Part shown: piece after piece, positions 15,803-27,598 of the stretch
Position numbering within the stretch: the first letter of the stretch is position 1
How the letters are laid out: the number at the start of each line of letters is the position of its first letter
NCBI GenBank assembly: GCA_022797535.1
Contig: JAAWKU010000018.1
Coordinates: forward strand, 1 to 35,578
Source of the DNA: Lachnospiraceae bacterium
GTDB lineage: Bacteria > Bacillota > Clostridia > Lachnospirales > Lachnospiraceae
Length of the DNA: 35,578 bases
Direction: 5' to 3'
The notes under the pieces: generated by a model
What the model saw: only the letters and a program-made list of their open reading frames with translations
The model's database searches: none
Told to the model about the DNA's origin: nothing
Made by a program: the position numbers and the translations under genes

Positions 15803-16554
15803 CATCGTCCTCCCTCTCTGGTTTCATACAGGTATGCCTGCCCTTTTTTGCCTGTGTGTTCCATCATTCCATAGTATTGGTACAGTTTGATGGCCAGGCT
15901 GGCCAGACGGTCATTGATACGGGCGGCCCGGGCAAACTGTTTTACAGTGAAAGGTTCTTCCAGCTCCAAAGGAATGAACTGCATCAGATCCTCCGGCCGC
16001 TCGATAACAATTTCCTCTATAATATCCAGAGGGATACGGTCATATTTGGAGGCCCGGATTTTTTTATCTTTTCCATAGCCGTTTAACAGCTTATATTCTT
16101 CCAGTTCCAGCAGCAGCAGCTTTACTGTAAGATGCCGGTCCGCCAGGTAATCACGGATCCGATATAATTCCAGAAAAGAGTCGTAAGCATTACCTTTTTT
16201 GGGTGATCTGTGAGGAGCGCTGAGAGCGCCCGTATCCTCATCGATCCAGATCAAACGTTTTATATGAGGGATGGGATGAACGATGGTCACCGGATATTCC
16301 GGCAGAAAAGCCTCCAGCTTATCCCGCATCTTGCCAAACCCGGCAGACTGAATCTCTATAATCTCCTGTCCCGTAAAGATATCCGCCACATAATTGCCGA
16401 TGGGTACTTCCTGCTTATCCACATCCGGCTCATAATAGTTTTTCAGGACCATATGGGTGGTTTTCTCTGACAAAGTACCGATGCTGGCCCGAAGCCGTTC
16501 TTCCCCCAGCACCTTCTCCTTCGCTTCCCGGAATCTCTGCTTCTGTTTATCCAT
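15802..16554 (-). CDS. Unrecognised protein, possible PD-(D/E)XK-like nuclease with C-terminal winged helix
   Basis: A 250-residue soluble protein I cannot name. Residues about 30-100 resemble a restriction-endonuclease-like core. Glu49 precedes the segment NYVADIFTGQEIIEIQSAGF, which places Asp58, Glu67 and Gln69 like the D...(E/Q)-x-K/Q pattern, followed by basic residues (GKMRDKL) and a strand VTIVHPIPHIKRLIW. Residues about 200-245 (FTVKQFARAARIND, ending YLYE) look like a winged-helix domain, suggesting DNA binding. GAGAGGG lies just upstream of ATG 16554. It is followed by the B12 riboswitch unit and preceded by a 22-base palindrome. The nuclease reading is a hypothesis. Confidence 0.65.
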   Translation of the reverse strand: MDKQKQRFREAKEKVLGEERLRASIGTLSEKTTHMVLKNYYEPDVDKQEVPIGNYVADIFTGQEIIEIQSAGFGKMRDKLEAFLPEYPVTIVHPIPHIKRLIWIDEDTGALSAPHRSPKKGNAYDSFLELYRIRDYLADRHLTVKLLLLELEEYKLLNGYGKDKKIRASKYDRIPLDIIEEIVIERPEDLMQFIPLELEEPFTVKQFARAARINDRLASLAIKLYQYYGMMEHTGKKGQAYLYETREGGR

Positions 16555-16600
16555 GTTTCCCTCTCCGTGCAGGTTCTGTTTACATTTAGATACAATTTGA

Positions 16601-16622
16601 GAGTTTGGTTTGAACCAAACTC
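16601..16622. promoter_or_regulatory. 22-bp palindrome upstream of the nuclease-like gene
   Basis: GAGTTTGGTT-TG-AACCAAACTC is a perfect inverted repeat with ten-base arms, 47-68 bases upstream of the start codon at 16554. There is no T-tract on either side, so it looks more like an operator for a dimeric regulator than a terminator for the antiporter gene. It could instead be a transcript-end hairpin. Confidence 0.5.
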
Positions 16623-16688
16623 CCGATTGTCGTTTCCTATTTTAAGTGGATCTCATTTCCTTATAACATGTTAAATGCCCGTGCTTTT

Positions 16689-17885
16689 CTATGCGCCGGT
16701 GCTGAGAGTTGCCTCACTTTTATCTTTTGCGTACAGGATCTTCAATATAATGGGCGTGGAGATACTGGATACAATGATGAGCAGGATCACCGCCGTAAAA
16801 TATACCGGAGTCAGAAGTCCCACAGACAATCCCTTCTGGGCCACAATCAGAGCCACTTCCCCCCGGGTCATCATGCCCACACCGATCTTCAGGGAATCCA
16901 TATTGTTAAACCGGCATATCCTGGCCATCACACCGCATCCTATAATCTTGGTAATCAATGCCACGATCACAAATCCCAGGGAGAAGAGCAGGATGCCGCC
17001 GTCAATATTTTCAATATTGGTCTTTAATCCGATACTGGCAAAAAATACCGGACCAAATAATATATAGGAATTGACTTCCATCTTCTCCTCGATATATTTG
17101 GAATCCCGGACGGAGCAAAGCACAATGCCCGCCACATAAGCCCCGGTGATATCTGCGATTCCAAAGAATTTCTCTGCGGCGAAGGCAAAGAAAAAGCACA
17201 GAGCAAGGCTCATAATGGGGATTCTTCGGGTATGAGGATATTTGTTGTCAATATAGGCAAACAGCTTATAAAACAAAGTTCCAACAACAAAGGCAAAGAT
17301 AAAGAATAATACTGTGGATATCACCACTTTACCGGGATTGGAGTCAGGGCTCTTGAATCCGATGACAAAGGTCAGCACTATAATACCGATTACATCGTCA
17401 ATGATGGCGGCGCTGAGAATGGTAGTACCCACTTTCCCCTTGAGTTTTCCCATCTCCCGCAGGGATTCCACAGTGATGCTGACGCTGGTAGCTGTCATTA
17501 TCACGCCGATAAACACCGCTTTATAGAAATTTTCACTGCCCCAGGGTGCAACTCCGTAAAATCCCATATACAGTAAAGCGCCCCCTACCAGGGGAATAAA
17601 CACGCCGCAGCAGGCAATCAACAGGGCGATGGGCCCGGTCTTTAACAGTTCCTTCAGGTCCGTCTCTAAACCGGCTGAAAACATCAGCAGTACCACGCCG
17701 ATCTCCGCCATCTGTACCAGAAAATCTGTCTGCTGTACCAGACCCAATATGCCGGGCCCGATGATCAGACCGGCCACAATCTCCCCCACCACCTGGGGGG
17801 CGCGCAATTTGCGGGCAATGATCCCAAATATTTTGGCAAATACAATAATAATTGCCAGATCCTTAAATATGCTATATGCTTCCAT
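16689..17885 (-). CDS. Cation:proton antiporter, CPA2 (KefB/NapA-like) family
   Basis: A 398-residue protein with about 12-13 membrane helices. Features include LRAPQVVGEIVAGLIIGPG at residues 27-45 and the paired Asp163-Asp164 in AAIIDDVIG, the ion-binding motif of electrogenic NapA-type exchangers. TRGEVALIVAQKGLS lies near residue 340. It has no C-terminal RCK/TrkA-N domain, unlike KefB/KefC. It should exchange Na+ or K+ for protons; the ion is not determinable. The start has AAGAGGTAAGGG upstream of ATG 17885. It lies beyond the gyrA terminator as a separate unit with its own promoter. Confidence 0.9.
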   Translation of the reverse strand: MEAYSIFKDLAIIIVFAKIFGIIARKLRAPQVVGEIVAGLIIGPGILGLVQQTDFLVQMAEIGVVLLMFSAGLETDLKELLKTGPIALLIACCGVFIPLVGGALLYMGFYGVAPWGSENFYKAVFIGVIMTATSVSITVESLREMGKLKGKVGTTILSAAIIDDVIGIIVLTFVIGFKSPDSNPGKVVISTVLFFIFAFVVGTLFYKLFAYIDNKYPHTRRIPIMSLALCFFFAFAAEKFFGIADITGAYVAGIVLCSVRDSKYIEEKMEVNSYILFGPVFFASIGLKTNIENIDGGILLFSLGFVIVALITKIIGCGVMARICRFNNMDSLKIGVGMMTRGEVALIVAQKGLSVGLLTPVYFTAVILLIIVSSISTPIILKILYAKDKSEATLSTGA

Positions 17886-17924
17886 ACCCTTACCTCTTAT
17901 ATAAATTATTTATACCAAACACAA

Positions 17925-17952
17925 ATTATATCACATCTTCATAAAAAGGAAA
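17925..17952 (-). promoter_or_regulatory. Probable promoter of the antiporter gene
   Basis: A perfect TATAAT (17925-17930, minus strand) preceded by a weak TTTCCT-like -35 about 16 bases upstream, some 40 bases before the start codon. Confidence 0.45.
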
Positions 17953-17971
17953 GTAGTTTCTATAAAAATTT

Positions 17972-18014
17972 TGTAAAAGAAAGACGCTGGAGAACTGACA
18001 GTTTTCTCCAGCGT
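17972..18014 (-). terminator. Intrinsic terminator of the dnaA-gyrA block
   Basis: Minus-strand ACGCTGGAGAA (18014-18004) pairs perfectly with TTCTCCAGCGT (17994-17984) around a nine-base loop. A CTTTCTTTT tail follows, starting ten bases after the gyrA stop. Confidence 0.9.
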
Positions 18015-18023
18015 TTTATACAC

Positions 18024-20636
18024 TTATTCCCCTGTATTTTCTTCTGACTCTTGAGAGATATCCTCCGATTCTTCAGGATTCCCCTCTGATATTACATCGG
18101 GAATTCCTGCTGGATCCTCCTCAACGATCTCCTCCAGGGCTTCCTCCACATCATTGAATTCCTGGTCTCCGTTGGAGATTTTTTCCCTCACCTTTGCAAT
18201 CCGGGCCACTTTATTGTTTTTCTCAAGCTGGATCAGCTTCACGCCTGAAGTATTCCTGCCCAGGGTGGAGACATCTTCCATACGAAGCTGTATGATAATA
18301 CCCGCCGTGGTGATCATCATGATTTCATTGTCGTCATTCACAGCCTTGACGCCAATCACGTCCCCTGTCTTGTCCGTGATCTTATAACATTTAATTCCCT
18401 TGCCGCCACGGTACTGGACAGTGAATTCTTCCAGATAAGTCCGTTTGCCCATACCGTTCCCGGAGACGATGAGCAGGGAATCACCCTGGCTCTGAAGCTG
18501 CATGCCCACCACCTCGTCCTGGTCAGACAGATTCATGCCTATGACGCCCATGGACGCGCGGCCTGTGTTTCTCACATCTGTCTCCTTGAAGCGGATACAC
18601 ATACCCTGCTTTGTCACCAGTAATATCTCACTGTCCGCATCCGTAGACTTGACCTCGATAAGTTCATCTCCCTCCCGGAGATTGATGGCTACCAGGCCAT
18701 TCTTACGGATATTGGAAAATTCATCCAGAGAGGTTTTCTTCACAATACCGCTTTTGGTCACCATAAACAGGTTCTTTTCTTCACTGTACTCCCGAATGGG
18801 AATCATGGCGGTGATTTTTTCTCCCGGAATCAACTGCAGGAGATTTACAATGGCCATGCCCCGGGCGGTTCTGCCGGCCTCGGGGATCTCGTAAGCCTTG
18901 AGCCGGTACACTCTTCCCAGGTTGGTGAAGAAATGCAGATAATGATGGGTGCTGGTAATCAGCAGATCCTCAATATAGTCATCCTCAATGGTCTGCATCC
19001 CCTTGATTCCCTTGCCACCCCGGTTCTGGGACTTGAAATTATCCACAGTCATCCGCTTGATATAGCCCAGGCTGGTCATGGCTATGATAGTATTGTCATG
19101 AGGAATCATGTCCTCCATGGAAATATCCGTGATATCATAAGTGATCTTACTTCTTCTGTCATCCCCAAACTTATCCGATATCACTGTAATCTCTTCTCTG
19201 ATCACTCCCAAAAGCAGTTTCTCATCTGCCAGAATAGCTTTATACTCCTGTATTTTCTTCTGCAATTCCTCATGTTCCACTTCCAGCTTTTCCCTTTCCA
19301 AACCTGTCAGCGCCCGCAGTCTCATATCCACAATAGCCTGAGCCTGGACTTCCGATAGTTCAAAACGTTCAATTAAACGCTCTTTGGCAATCTGAGTATT
19401 CTGGCTGCTGCGGATAATGGAGATCACTTCGTCTATAAAATCCAGAGCTTTCAGCAGACCCTGTAATATATGATCTCTCTCTTCAGCCTTATTCAGATCA
19501 TATCTGGTTCTCCGGGTAACTACTTCCTCCTGATGGGCCAGATAATAAGTCAGCATATCCAGAAGGTTCATCACCTTTGGCTCGTTATTTACCAGAGCCA
19601 GCATGATCACTCCAAAGGTATCCTGCAGCTGCGTATGTTTGTACAACTGGTTCAGAATCACATTGGCATTGGCATCCCGACGCAGTTCAATCACCACCCG
19701 AATGCCTTCCCGATTGGATTCATCCCGGATATCTACGATCCCGTCCACTTTCTTCAGCTTTACCAGTTCCGCGATCTTTACAATGAGATTGGCCTTGTTC
19801 ACCATATAGGGCAGTTCCGATACAATGATCTGGGACTTTCCGTTGGCCAGAGTCTCAATATCCGTCACGGCTCTCACCCGGATCTTGCCCCGCCCTGTGC
19901 GGTAGGCTTCCTCACAGCCTCTGGTTCCCAGGATCAGCCCCCCGGTGGGAAAATCAGGGGCTTTTACGATATCCAGCACTTCCTCTATGGTGGTATCCCT
20001 GTTTTCCTCCACCCGGTTGTCAATGATCTTGAGAACCGCCTTCACTACCTCCCGAAGATTGTGAGGGGGGATATTGGTAGCCATACCCACCGCAATGCCG
20101 GTGGTGCCGTTCACCAGCAAATTCGGATAACGGCTGGGCAGCACTACGGGCTCCCTCTCAGTATCATCAAAGTTGGGAGCAAAATCCACGGTGTCCTTAT
20201 TGATATCAGCCAGCAGTTCCATGGAAATCCTGGAAAGCCTGGCTTCCGTATAACGCATGGCAGCGGCCCCATCCCCGTCCATGGAACCGAAATTACCATG
20301 GCCGTCCACCAGAGGATAACGCATATTCCAATCCTGGGCCATATTTACCAGAGATCCATAGATGGAACTGTCTCCATGGGGATGATACTTACCCATGGTA
20401 TCACCTACAATACGGGCACATTTACGGTGAGGCTTGTCCGGGCCGTTGTTCAGTTCAATCATGGAGTACAGAACTCTTCTCTGAACAGGCTTAAGACCGT
20501 CTCTTACATCGGGAAGGGCCCTGGAGGCGATGACACTCATGGCGTAGTCGATGTAAAATGTCTCCATCTTCTCCTTCAGATCCACTTCCTGTATCTTGTC
20601 TATCTCCTGGACATTATCAAATATATCGTCTTGCAT
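18024..20636 (-). CDS. gyrA: DNA gyrase subunit A
   Basis: An 870-residue subunit that cuts and rejoins DNA in negative supercoiling. The winged-helix/tower part has DVRDGLKPVQRR (43-54), the quinolone-determining region MGKYHPHGDSSIYG (81-94) and catalytic Tyr129 in AAAMRYTEARL. The C-terminal pinwheel carries the GyrA box QNRGGKG near residue 535, and a second RGGKG lies further on. The tail is strongly acidic. The residue equivalent to E. coli Asp87 is Gly94, and E. coli Ala84 corresponds to Ser91. GAGG is seven bases upstream of ATG. It lies 37 bases after gyrB. Confidence 0.97.
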   Translation of the reverse strand: MQDDIFDNVQEIDKIQEVDLKEKMETFYIDYAMSVIASRALPDVRDGLKPVQRRVLYSMIELNNGPDKPHRKCARIVGDTMGKYHPHGDSSIYGSLVNMAQDWNMRYPLVDGHGNFGSMDGDGAAAMRYTEARLSRISMELLADINKDTVDFAPNFDDTEREPVVLPSRYPNLLVNGTTGIAVGMATNIPPHNLREVVKAVLKIIDNRVEENRDTTIEEVLDIVKAPDFPTGGLILGTRGCEEAYRTGRGKIRVRAVTDIETLANGKSQIIVSELPYMVNKANLIVKIAELVKLKKVDGIVDIRDESNREGIRVVIELRRDANANVILNQLYKHTQLQDTFGVIMLALVNNEPKVMNLLDMLTYYLAHQEEVVTRRTRYDLNKAEERDHILQGLLKALDFIDEVISIIRSSQNTQIAKERLIERFELSEVQAQAIVDMRLRALTGLEREKLEVEHEELQKKIQEYKAILADEKLLLGVIREEITVISDKFGDDRRSKITYDITDISMEDMIPHDNTIIAMTSLGYIKRMTVDNFKSQNRGGKGIKGMQTIEDDYIEDLLITSTHHYLHFFTNLGRVYRLKAYEIPEAGRTARGMAIVNLLQLIPGEKITAMIPIREYSEEKNLFMVTKSGIVKKTSLDEFSNIRKNGLVAINLREGDELIEVKSTDADSEILLVTKQGMCIRFKETDVRNTGRASMGVIGMNLSDQDEVVGMQLQSQGDSLLIVSGNGMGKRTYLEEFTVQYRGGKGIKCYKITDKTGDVIGVKAVNDDNEIMMITTAGIIIQLRMEDVSTLGRNTSGVKLIQLEKNNKVARIAKVREKISNGDQEFNDVEEALEEIVEEDPAGIPDVISEGNPEESEDISQESEENTGE

Positions 20637-20673
20637 ATTTACCTCGCTCTATATCCAGAATCCTGAAATCGGT

Positions 20674-23938
<3,265 letters not shown>

Positions 23939-23955
23939 AACCTGTTCTATTGCCT

Positions 23956-24174
23956 TTACGCTTCCCGAGACACTACTTTCACCTGTGTCCCGTCAAATTC
24001 AAATACATCCCCGTCCCGGAGTTTCCTGCCTCTCTGGTATTCCGCTTCGCCATTTACAGACACCTGGCCGTCCTGAATCACCAGCTTCGCGTCCACCCCG
24101 GAGTCCACCAGGTCGGCCAGCTTCATGGCCTGTCCCAGCTTGATAAAGTCATCTCTTATTTTCATTTCCAACAT
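23956..24174 (-). CDS. yaaA: S4-domain RNA-binding protein (YaaA/RlbA type)
   Basis: A 72-residue protein that is essentially one S4 RNA-binding domain (IKLGQAMKLADLVDSG, then GQVSVNGEAEYQRGRKLRDG). It always lies between dnaN and recF in Firmicutes. The B. subtilis homologue has been linked to large-subunit ribosome assembly. The ATG at 24174 has AGGAAAA about ten bases upstream; a second ATG three codons in is too close to its own purine run. It is unrelated to the peroxide stress protein YaaA at 3926-4684. Confidence 0.92.
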   Translation of the reverse strand: MLEMKIRDDFIKLGQAMKLADLVDSGVDAKLVIQDGQVSVNGEAEYQRGRKLRDGDVFEFDGTQVKVVSREA

Positions 24175-24197
24175 GTCTGATTTTCCTGCCTTTCCCT

Positions 24198-25307
24198 TTA
24201 ATTTACCGTGGTAAAATTCACAGGCAGAATCAGGTAGATATAGCTTTCTGCCTCATCCTTGATCAGGCAGGGCGCCTTGGGATTCACCATGTACAGATCA
24301 ACCTGTTCATCGTCGATTACCCGCAGAGCGTCGATGAGGAATTTGGGATTAAAGCCGATCATCAGATCCTTACCCTCCTTGGCGATGTCGATATCCTCGT
24401 CCATGCTGCCAAGGGCAGAATTGATCTTCAGTTCCATGCCGCCGTCAGTGATATGCATGATAATGGGCTTTTTATCCCCCTCCTTCACCAGCAGGGTAGC
24501 GCGGTCGATACAACTGAGCAATTCCCTTTTATTGACTTTCACTTTAGTATCCCATTCGCTGGACAGCATCTGCTCGATCCTGAAGTATTCGCCCTCTATC
24601 AGCCGGGACACCACTGTGGTTTTGTCAAACTCGAAGATAATATGTTTGGACGTGATGAAAATGCTCACATACTTGTCCGTGTCGCCGGAAAGGATCTTAC
24701 TGATCTCGTTCAGGGTCTTGCCGGGTACCACTACCTTCCGCTGGCCATACTCCTCCTTAAGCTGAATCTTGCGGATGGAGATACGATGCCCATCCAGGGA
24801 CACCACCTTCAATTCGCTGCCTTTTATATCAAAAAGCTCTCCGCTCATTAATTTATTATTGTCATTGTCAGAAATTGAAAAAATGGTTTGACGCACCACT
24901 TCCTTCAGGGTAAACTGGGAAACAGAAATACTATCTTCCCTCTCCACCACGGGAAGATAGGAGAAATCCTCTCCAGATTTTCCCATGATGTTGAACTTTG
25001 CCTTCTCACAGGTAATAGTGGTTTTGTAATTCTCGTCCGTCTGCAGGGTAATATCATTGTCCGGCAGCTTACGCACAATCTCCCCAAAGATTTTGGCATC
25101 CAGGGCGATAATGCCTCTCTCCACGATCTCTCCTTCAATGGTGGTCTCTATGCCCAGTTCCATGTCATTGGCCGTTAGGGTGATCACTCCTTTGGTGGCG
25201 TCTATCAGAATACATTCCAGAATAGACATGGTTGTTTTGTTTGGAACTGCCTTGGATACAATCTGTACGCCGCCCAGCAGGCTGGATTTGGAACAAATCA
25301 GTTTCAT
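24198..25307 (-). CDS. dnaN: DNA polymerase III beta subunit (sliding clamp)
   Basis: A 369-residue clamp of normal size, comprising three repeated clamp folds, ending in YLILPVNF as expected. It encircles DNA and tethers the replicative polymerase, MutS/MutL, ligase and other partners. AAAGGAG lies ten bases upstream of ATG. A separate -10 element (25435-25440) suggests its own promoter besides readthrough from dnaA. It is followed 23 bases later by the S4 protein. Confidence 0.97.
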   Translation of the reverse strand: MKLICSKSSLLGGVQIVSKAVPNKTTMSILECILIDATKGVITLTANDMELGIETTIEGEIVERGIIALDAKIFGEIVRKLPDNDITLQTDENYKTTITCEKAKFNIMGKSGEDFSYLPVVEREDSISVSQFTLKEVVRQTIFSISDNDNNKLMSGELFDIKGSELKVVSLDGHRISIRKIQLKEEYGQRKVVVPGKTLNEISKILSGDTDKYVSIFITSKHIIFEFDKTTVVSRLIEGEYFRIEQMLSSEWDTKVKVNKRELLSCIDRATLLVKEGDKKPIIMHITDGGMELKINSALGSMDEDIDIAKEGKDLMIGFNPKFLIDALRVIDDEQVDLYMVNPKAPCLIKDEAESYIYLILPVNFTTVN

Positions 25308-25606
25308 AAGTTATGAACTCCTTTCCCGTGCACAACGCAAAAAACTTTCAGGGCGCCTGCGCAAGGCTTATATAATAATATTTGTTTTCTTAATATCCTT
25401 CTTAATGGATGTTGATATGTGCAAAACTATTTCTATTATACTATTTTTCTGGAAAAAAGGGAATGGATATCTGGTGAATAATTCAACTTTTTGTTCTGGA
25501 TAAGTTCAGATTTATTCACATACGCCTTAAAATGCCTTTTGAGGACAATTTTGGTTATCAACAGGCTTTTCCCTTTTTCCCCGGGCAATACACAATACCC
25601 TGTGGA
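25308..25606. other. dnaA-dnaN intergenic region with DnaA-box-like sites
   Basis: A 299-base AT-rich gap with no gene. Box-like sites: TTATTCACA (plus, 25512-25520), TTATCAACA (plus, 25555-25563) and, overlapping the end of dnaA, a minus-strand TAATCCACA (25601-25609). Each differs by one base from TTATCCACA. In B. subtilis the unwinding site lies in the equivalent gap, so this may be the second half of a bipartite origin. A promoter for dnaN is also here. Confidence 0.55.
25435..25463 (-). promoter_or_regulatory. Probable dnaN promoter
   Basis: Minus-strand TATAAT (25435-25440) in a GTATAATAG context with a weak -35 (TTCCCT, 25458-25463) at 17 bases. It predicts a leader of about 120 bases before dnaN. 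Confidence 0.45.
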
Positions 25607-26962
25607 TTAACTGGGGTTGATTTTCTTTACCAGGATATCAATTTTGTTCTGGAGTTCCTCATTGCTTTTCAATTCTTCCTCAATCTTGTTACAGCCGTGC
25701 AGGACGGTGGTGTGATCTTTTTTCCCAAGGGCCTTGCCGATCAGCGCGTAGGAAGAATCTGTGAGGATATGGCAAAGGTACATGGCCACCTGCCTGGGCA
25801 GGACAAATTCGGAATTCCTTTTTTTGGACACTACATCCTCTGGTTTTACGTTAAAGTACTCTGCCACGGTGGTGATGATCAGAGAGGGGGTAATGTCTCT
25901 GGATTTGTTGGGGTATATCACGTCCTTCAGGGCTTCCTCCGCAGCAGCCTGGGTGATTTCCACTTTATTGGATTTGGCAAAGGCAATAATTTTGTTGAAA
26001 GCGCCTTCCAGTTCCCGGATATTGGATTTTATATTGGTGGCAATGTAATTGAGAATCTCTTCGTCAATCTGCCGGTGACTTATTTCCGCGTTCTTCCGCA
26101 AAATGGCCACCCGGGTTTCGTAGTCGGGGGGCTGTATATCAGCGATCAGTCCCCACTCAAAACGGGAACGGAAGCGTTCTTCCAGAGTTTCCATTTCTCT
26201 GGGAGGCTTGTCCGAGGAGAGAATGATCTGTTTTCCTGCGGAGTGGAGTACGTTGAAAGTATGGAAAAATTCTTCCTGGGTACTTTCCTTACCTATGATG
26301 AACTGCACGTCATCTACCATCAGCACATCCACGGTGCGGTATTTCTCCCGGAGCCTGGTCATGACGGCAGCGTTACCATTACGAATGGACTCGATCACTT
26401 CGTTGGTAAATTCTTCGCTGGTCACATAAAGCACTTTGGTATTGGGGTTCTGGCCCAGGATGAAATGCCCGATGGAATGCATCAGGTGGGTTTTGCCCAG
26501 TCCGGCTCCCCCGTAGAGGTACAGTGGATTGTAAGTGTTGCCGGGGGATTCCGCCACCGCCAGAGAGGCGGAGTGGGCAAATTTATTATTACTGCCCACC
26601 ACAAAAGTGTCGAATCTGTACTTTGGGTTCAGGGTGGCGTTTTTACTCCCTGCTTCCATATAATAAGAAGATTCATCTTCCAGAGGATCCTCCGAGGGAA
26701 TGTCTGACTCCAGAATAAAATCCACCTCATAGATATGGTCGTACATCTCCGAGATCGTGACCTGGAAAAAACTTTTGTATTTGCTGGTAATATAACTCAG
26801 GGCCTGGGCCTGGTCGGAAGGAATGATGATATACACCACATCTTCCTCTATCTTGTAAAGTTTCAGGGGCTCTACCCAGGTGGAGAAGGAAATGCCCGAC
26901 AGATTGTATTCCCTCTTGACAATTTCCTTTATTTCTTCCCATTTTTCCTTGATATTGTCCAT
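25607..26962 (-). CDS. dnaA: Chromosomal replication initiator DnaA
   Basis: A 451-residue initiator. Domain I spans residues 1-80, followed by a short acidic linker. The AAA+ domain has Walker A GGAGLGKTH (151-159) and Walker B VLMVDDVQF (213-221). The C-terminal DNA-binding domain carries the DnaA signature LGKKDHTTVLHGC. It binds the boxes listed under oriC and opens the duplex. The start at 26962 is supported by GGAGGGG about ten bases upstream; an in-frame extension to 27025 covers the promoter and is rejected. Boxes near 27056-27076 suggest autoregulation. Confidence 0.98.
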   Translation of the reverse strand: MDNIKEKWEEIKEIVKREYNLSGISFSTWVEPLKLYKIEEDVVYIIIPSDQAQALSYITSKYKSFFQVTISEMYDHIYEVDFILESDIPSEDPLEDESSYYMEAGSKNATLNPKYRFDTFVVGSNNKFAHSASLAVAESPGNTYNPLYLYGGAGLGKTHLMHSIGHFILGQNPNTKVLYVTSEEFTNEVIESIRNGNAAVMTRLREKYRTVDVLMVDDVQFIIGKESTQEEFFHTFNVLHSAGKQIILSSDKPPREMETLEERFRSRFEWGLIADIQPPDYETRVAILRKNAEISHRQIDEEILNYIATNIKSNIRELEGAFNKIIAFAKSNKVEITQAAAEEALKDVIYPNKSRDITPSLIITTVAEYFNVKPEDVVSKKRNSEFVLPRQVAMYLCHILTDSSYALIGKALGKKDHTTVLHGCNKIEEELKSNEELQNKIDILVKKINPS

Positions 26963-26996
26963 TTTCTTTTGCCCCTCCCGCAATATTCCTAACCCT

Positions 26997-27025
26997 ATAT
27001 TAATATAAAGTCGGAAATATTTCAA
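26997..27025 (-). promoter_or_regulatory. Probable dnaA promoter
   Basis: Minus-strand TTGAAA (27020-27025), 17 bases, TAATAT (26997-27002), giving a leader of about 28 bases. DnaA boxes lie about 30-50 bases upstream of the -35. Confidence 0.45.
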
Positions 27026-27301
27026 ATGTTAGTTTTGAACAGGGCTGGAATAAAGTTATCCACATGCTGTTGATAAGTTGGGGTATAAGTAGTGTGGTAA
27101 ATTTCATATGTGGACAATATGGTGTATAAATTAGACCTTTTACACATACCAAAAATGCGGCATGGATACAGCATATAGATAAAATATTTTTCATGAAAAA
27201 CAAGATATAGTGATTGGCAGAAACAGTTATCCACAAATTATCAACAACTGGTGGATAACTTTGTGTTTATAAAAAGCTGTGTATATAGTGGTGGATAACT
27301 C

Positions 27302-27360
27302 TGAAAAAAATTTTTTATAGGTTTTTCTTAGTAAAAATAATCTAAAAAAATCCTATATTT
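27302..27360. other. AT-rich candidate DNA unwinding element
   Basis: A stretch of about 59 bases that is almost only A and T, with runs of seven As and six Ts, directly beside the DnaA box at 27290-27298. Plausible duplex-opening site; the dnaA-dnaN gap is the alternative. Confidence 0.5.
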
Positions 27361-27362
27361 AC

Positions 27363-27391
27363 TTGACATTCGGGGACTTTTCCATTACAAT
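27363..27391 (+). promoter_or_regulatory. Strong sigma-A promoter for rpmH
   Basis: Perfect TTGACA (27363-27368), 17 bases, TACAAT (27386-27391). Predicted start near 27398, leaving a leader of about 65 bases before rpmH. Confidence 0.88.
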
Positions 27392-27463
27392 CAATATGCT
27401 ATTTTCCATAGGAATCATCAATGCCTTATCATAAATTAAGGTCAGAGAAGGAGGTGCATTTTC

Positions 27464-27598
27464 ATGAAGATGACATATCAGCCTAAAAAGAGGTCCAGGT
27501 CCAAGGTTCACGGTTTCAGGGCAAGGATGAGCACTCCCGGCGGAAGAAAAGTTCTGGCTGCGAGACGTGCAAAGGGAAGAAAGAGGTTATCGGCATAG
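27464..27598 (+). CDS. rpmH: 50S ribosomal protein L34
   Basis: A 44-residue, Arg/Lys-rich protein beginning [19 protein letters not shown] and ending GRKRLSA, with the invariant [17 protein letters not shown] core. It is a structural protein of the large ribosomal subunit. AAGGAGGTG lies about eight bases upstream of ATG, and a near-consensus promoter precedes it. A terminator-like hairpin begins at the last base of its stop codon, between it and rnpA. Confidence 0.97.
   Translation: MKMTYQPKKRSRSKVHGFRARMSTPGGRKVLAARRAKGRKRLSA

Larger units (their letters stand above)
26963..27463. other. oriC: Replication origin oriC (dnaA-rpmH intergenic region)
   Basis: A 501-base gap. DnaA boxes: perfect TTATCCACA at 27056-27064 and 27227-27235 (plus); TTATCAACA at 27068-27076 (minus) and 27238-27246 (plus); TTGTCCACA at 27109-27117 (minus); TTATCCACC at 27250-27258 and 27290-27298 (minus). 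They form two clusters, 27056-27117 and 27227-27298. An A/T-only-rich stretch at 27302-27360 follows the second cluster. Gene orientation flips here from minus (left) to plus (right), as expected at a bidirectional origin. Confidence 0.92.

Noticed and set aside
19470-20666. A 398-codon open frame on the plus strand
   Set aside because: Antisense to gyrA, rich in His, Ile and Gln as expected from a shadow frame.
25532-26707. A 391-codon open frame on the plus strand
   Set aside because: It is wholly antisense to dnaA, whose protein has all family motifs; the antisense product matches no family I know and has no ribosome binding site.
27301-27360. DnaA-trio motif beside the DnaA box at 27290-27298
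   Set aside because: TAG/TAA triplets occur (near 27329-27345), but in such an AT-rich tract they are expected by chance and the phase is poor.
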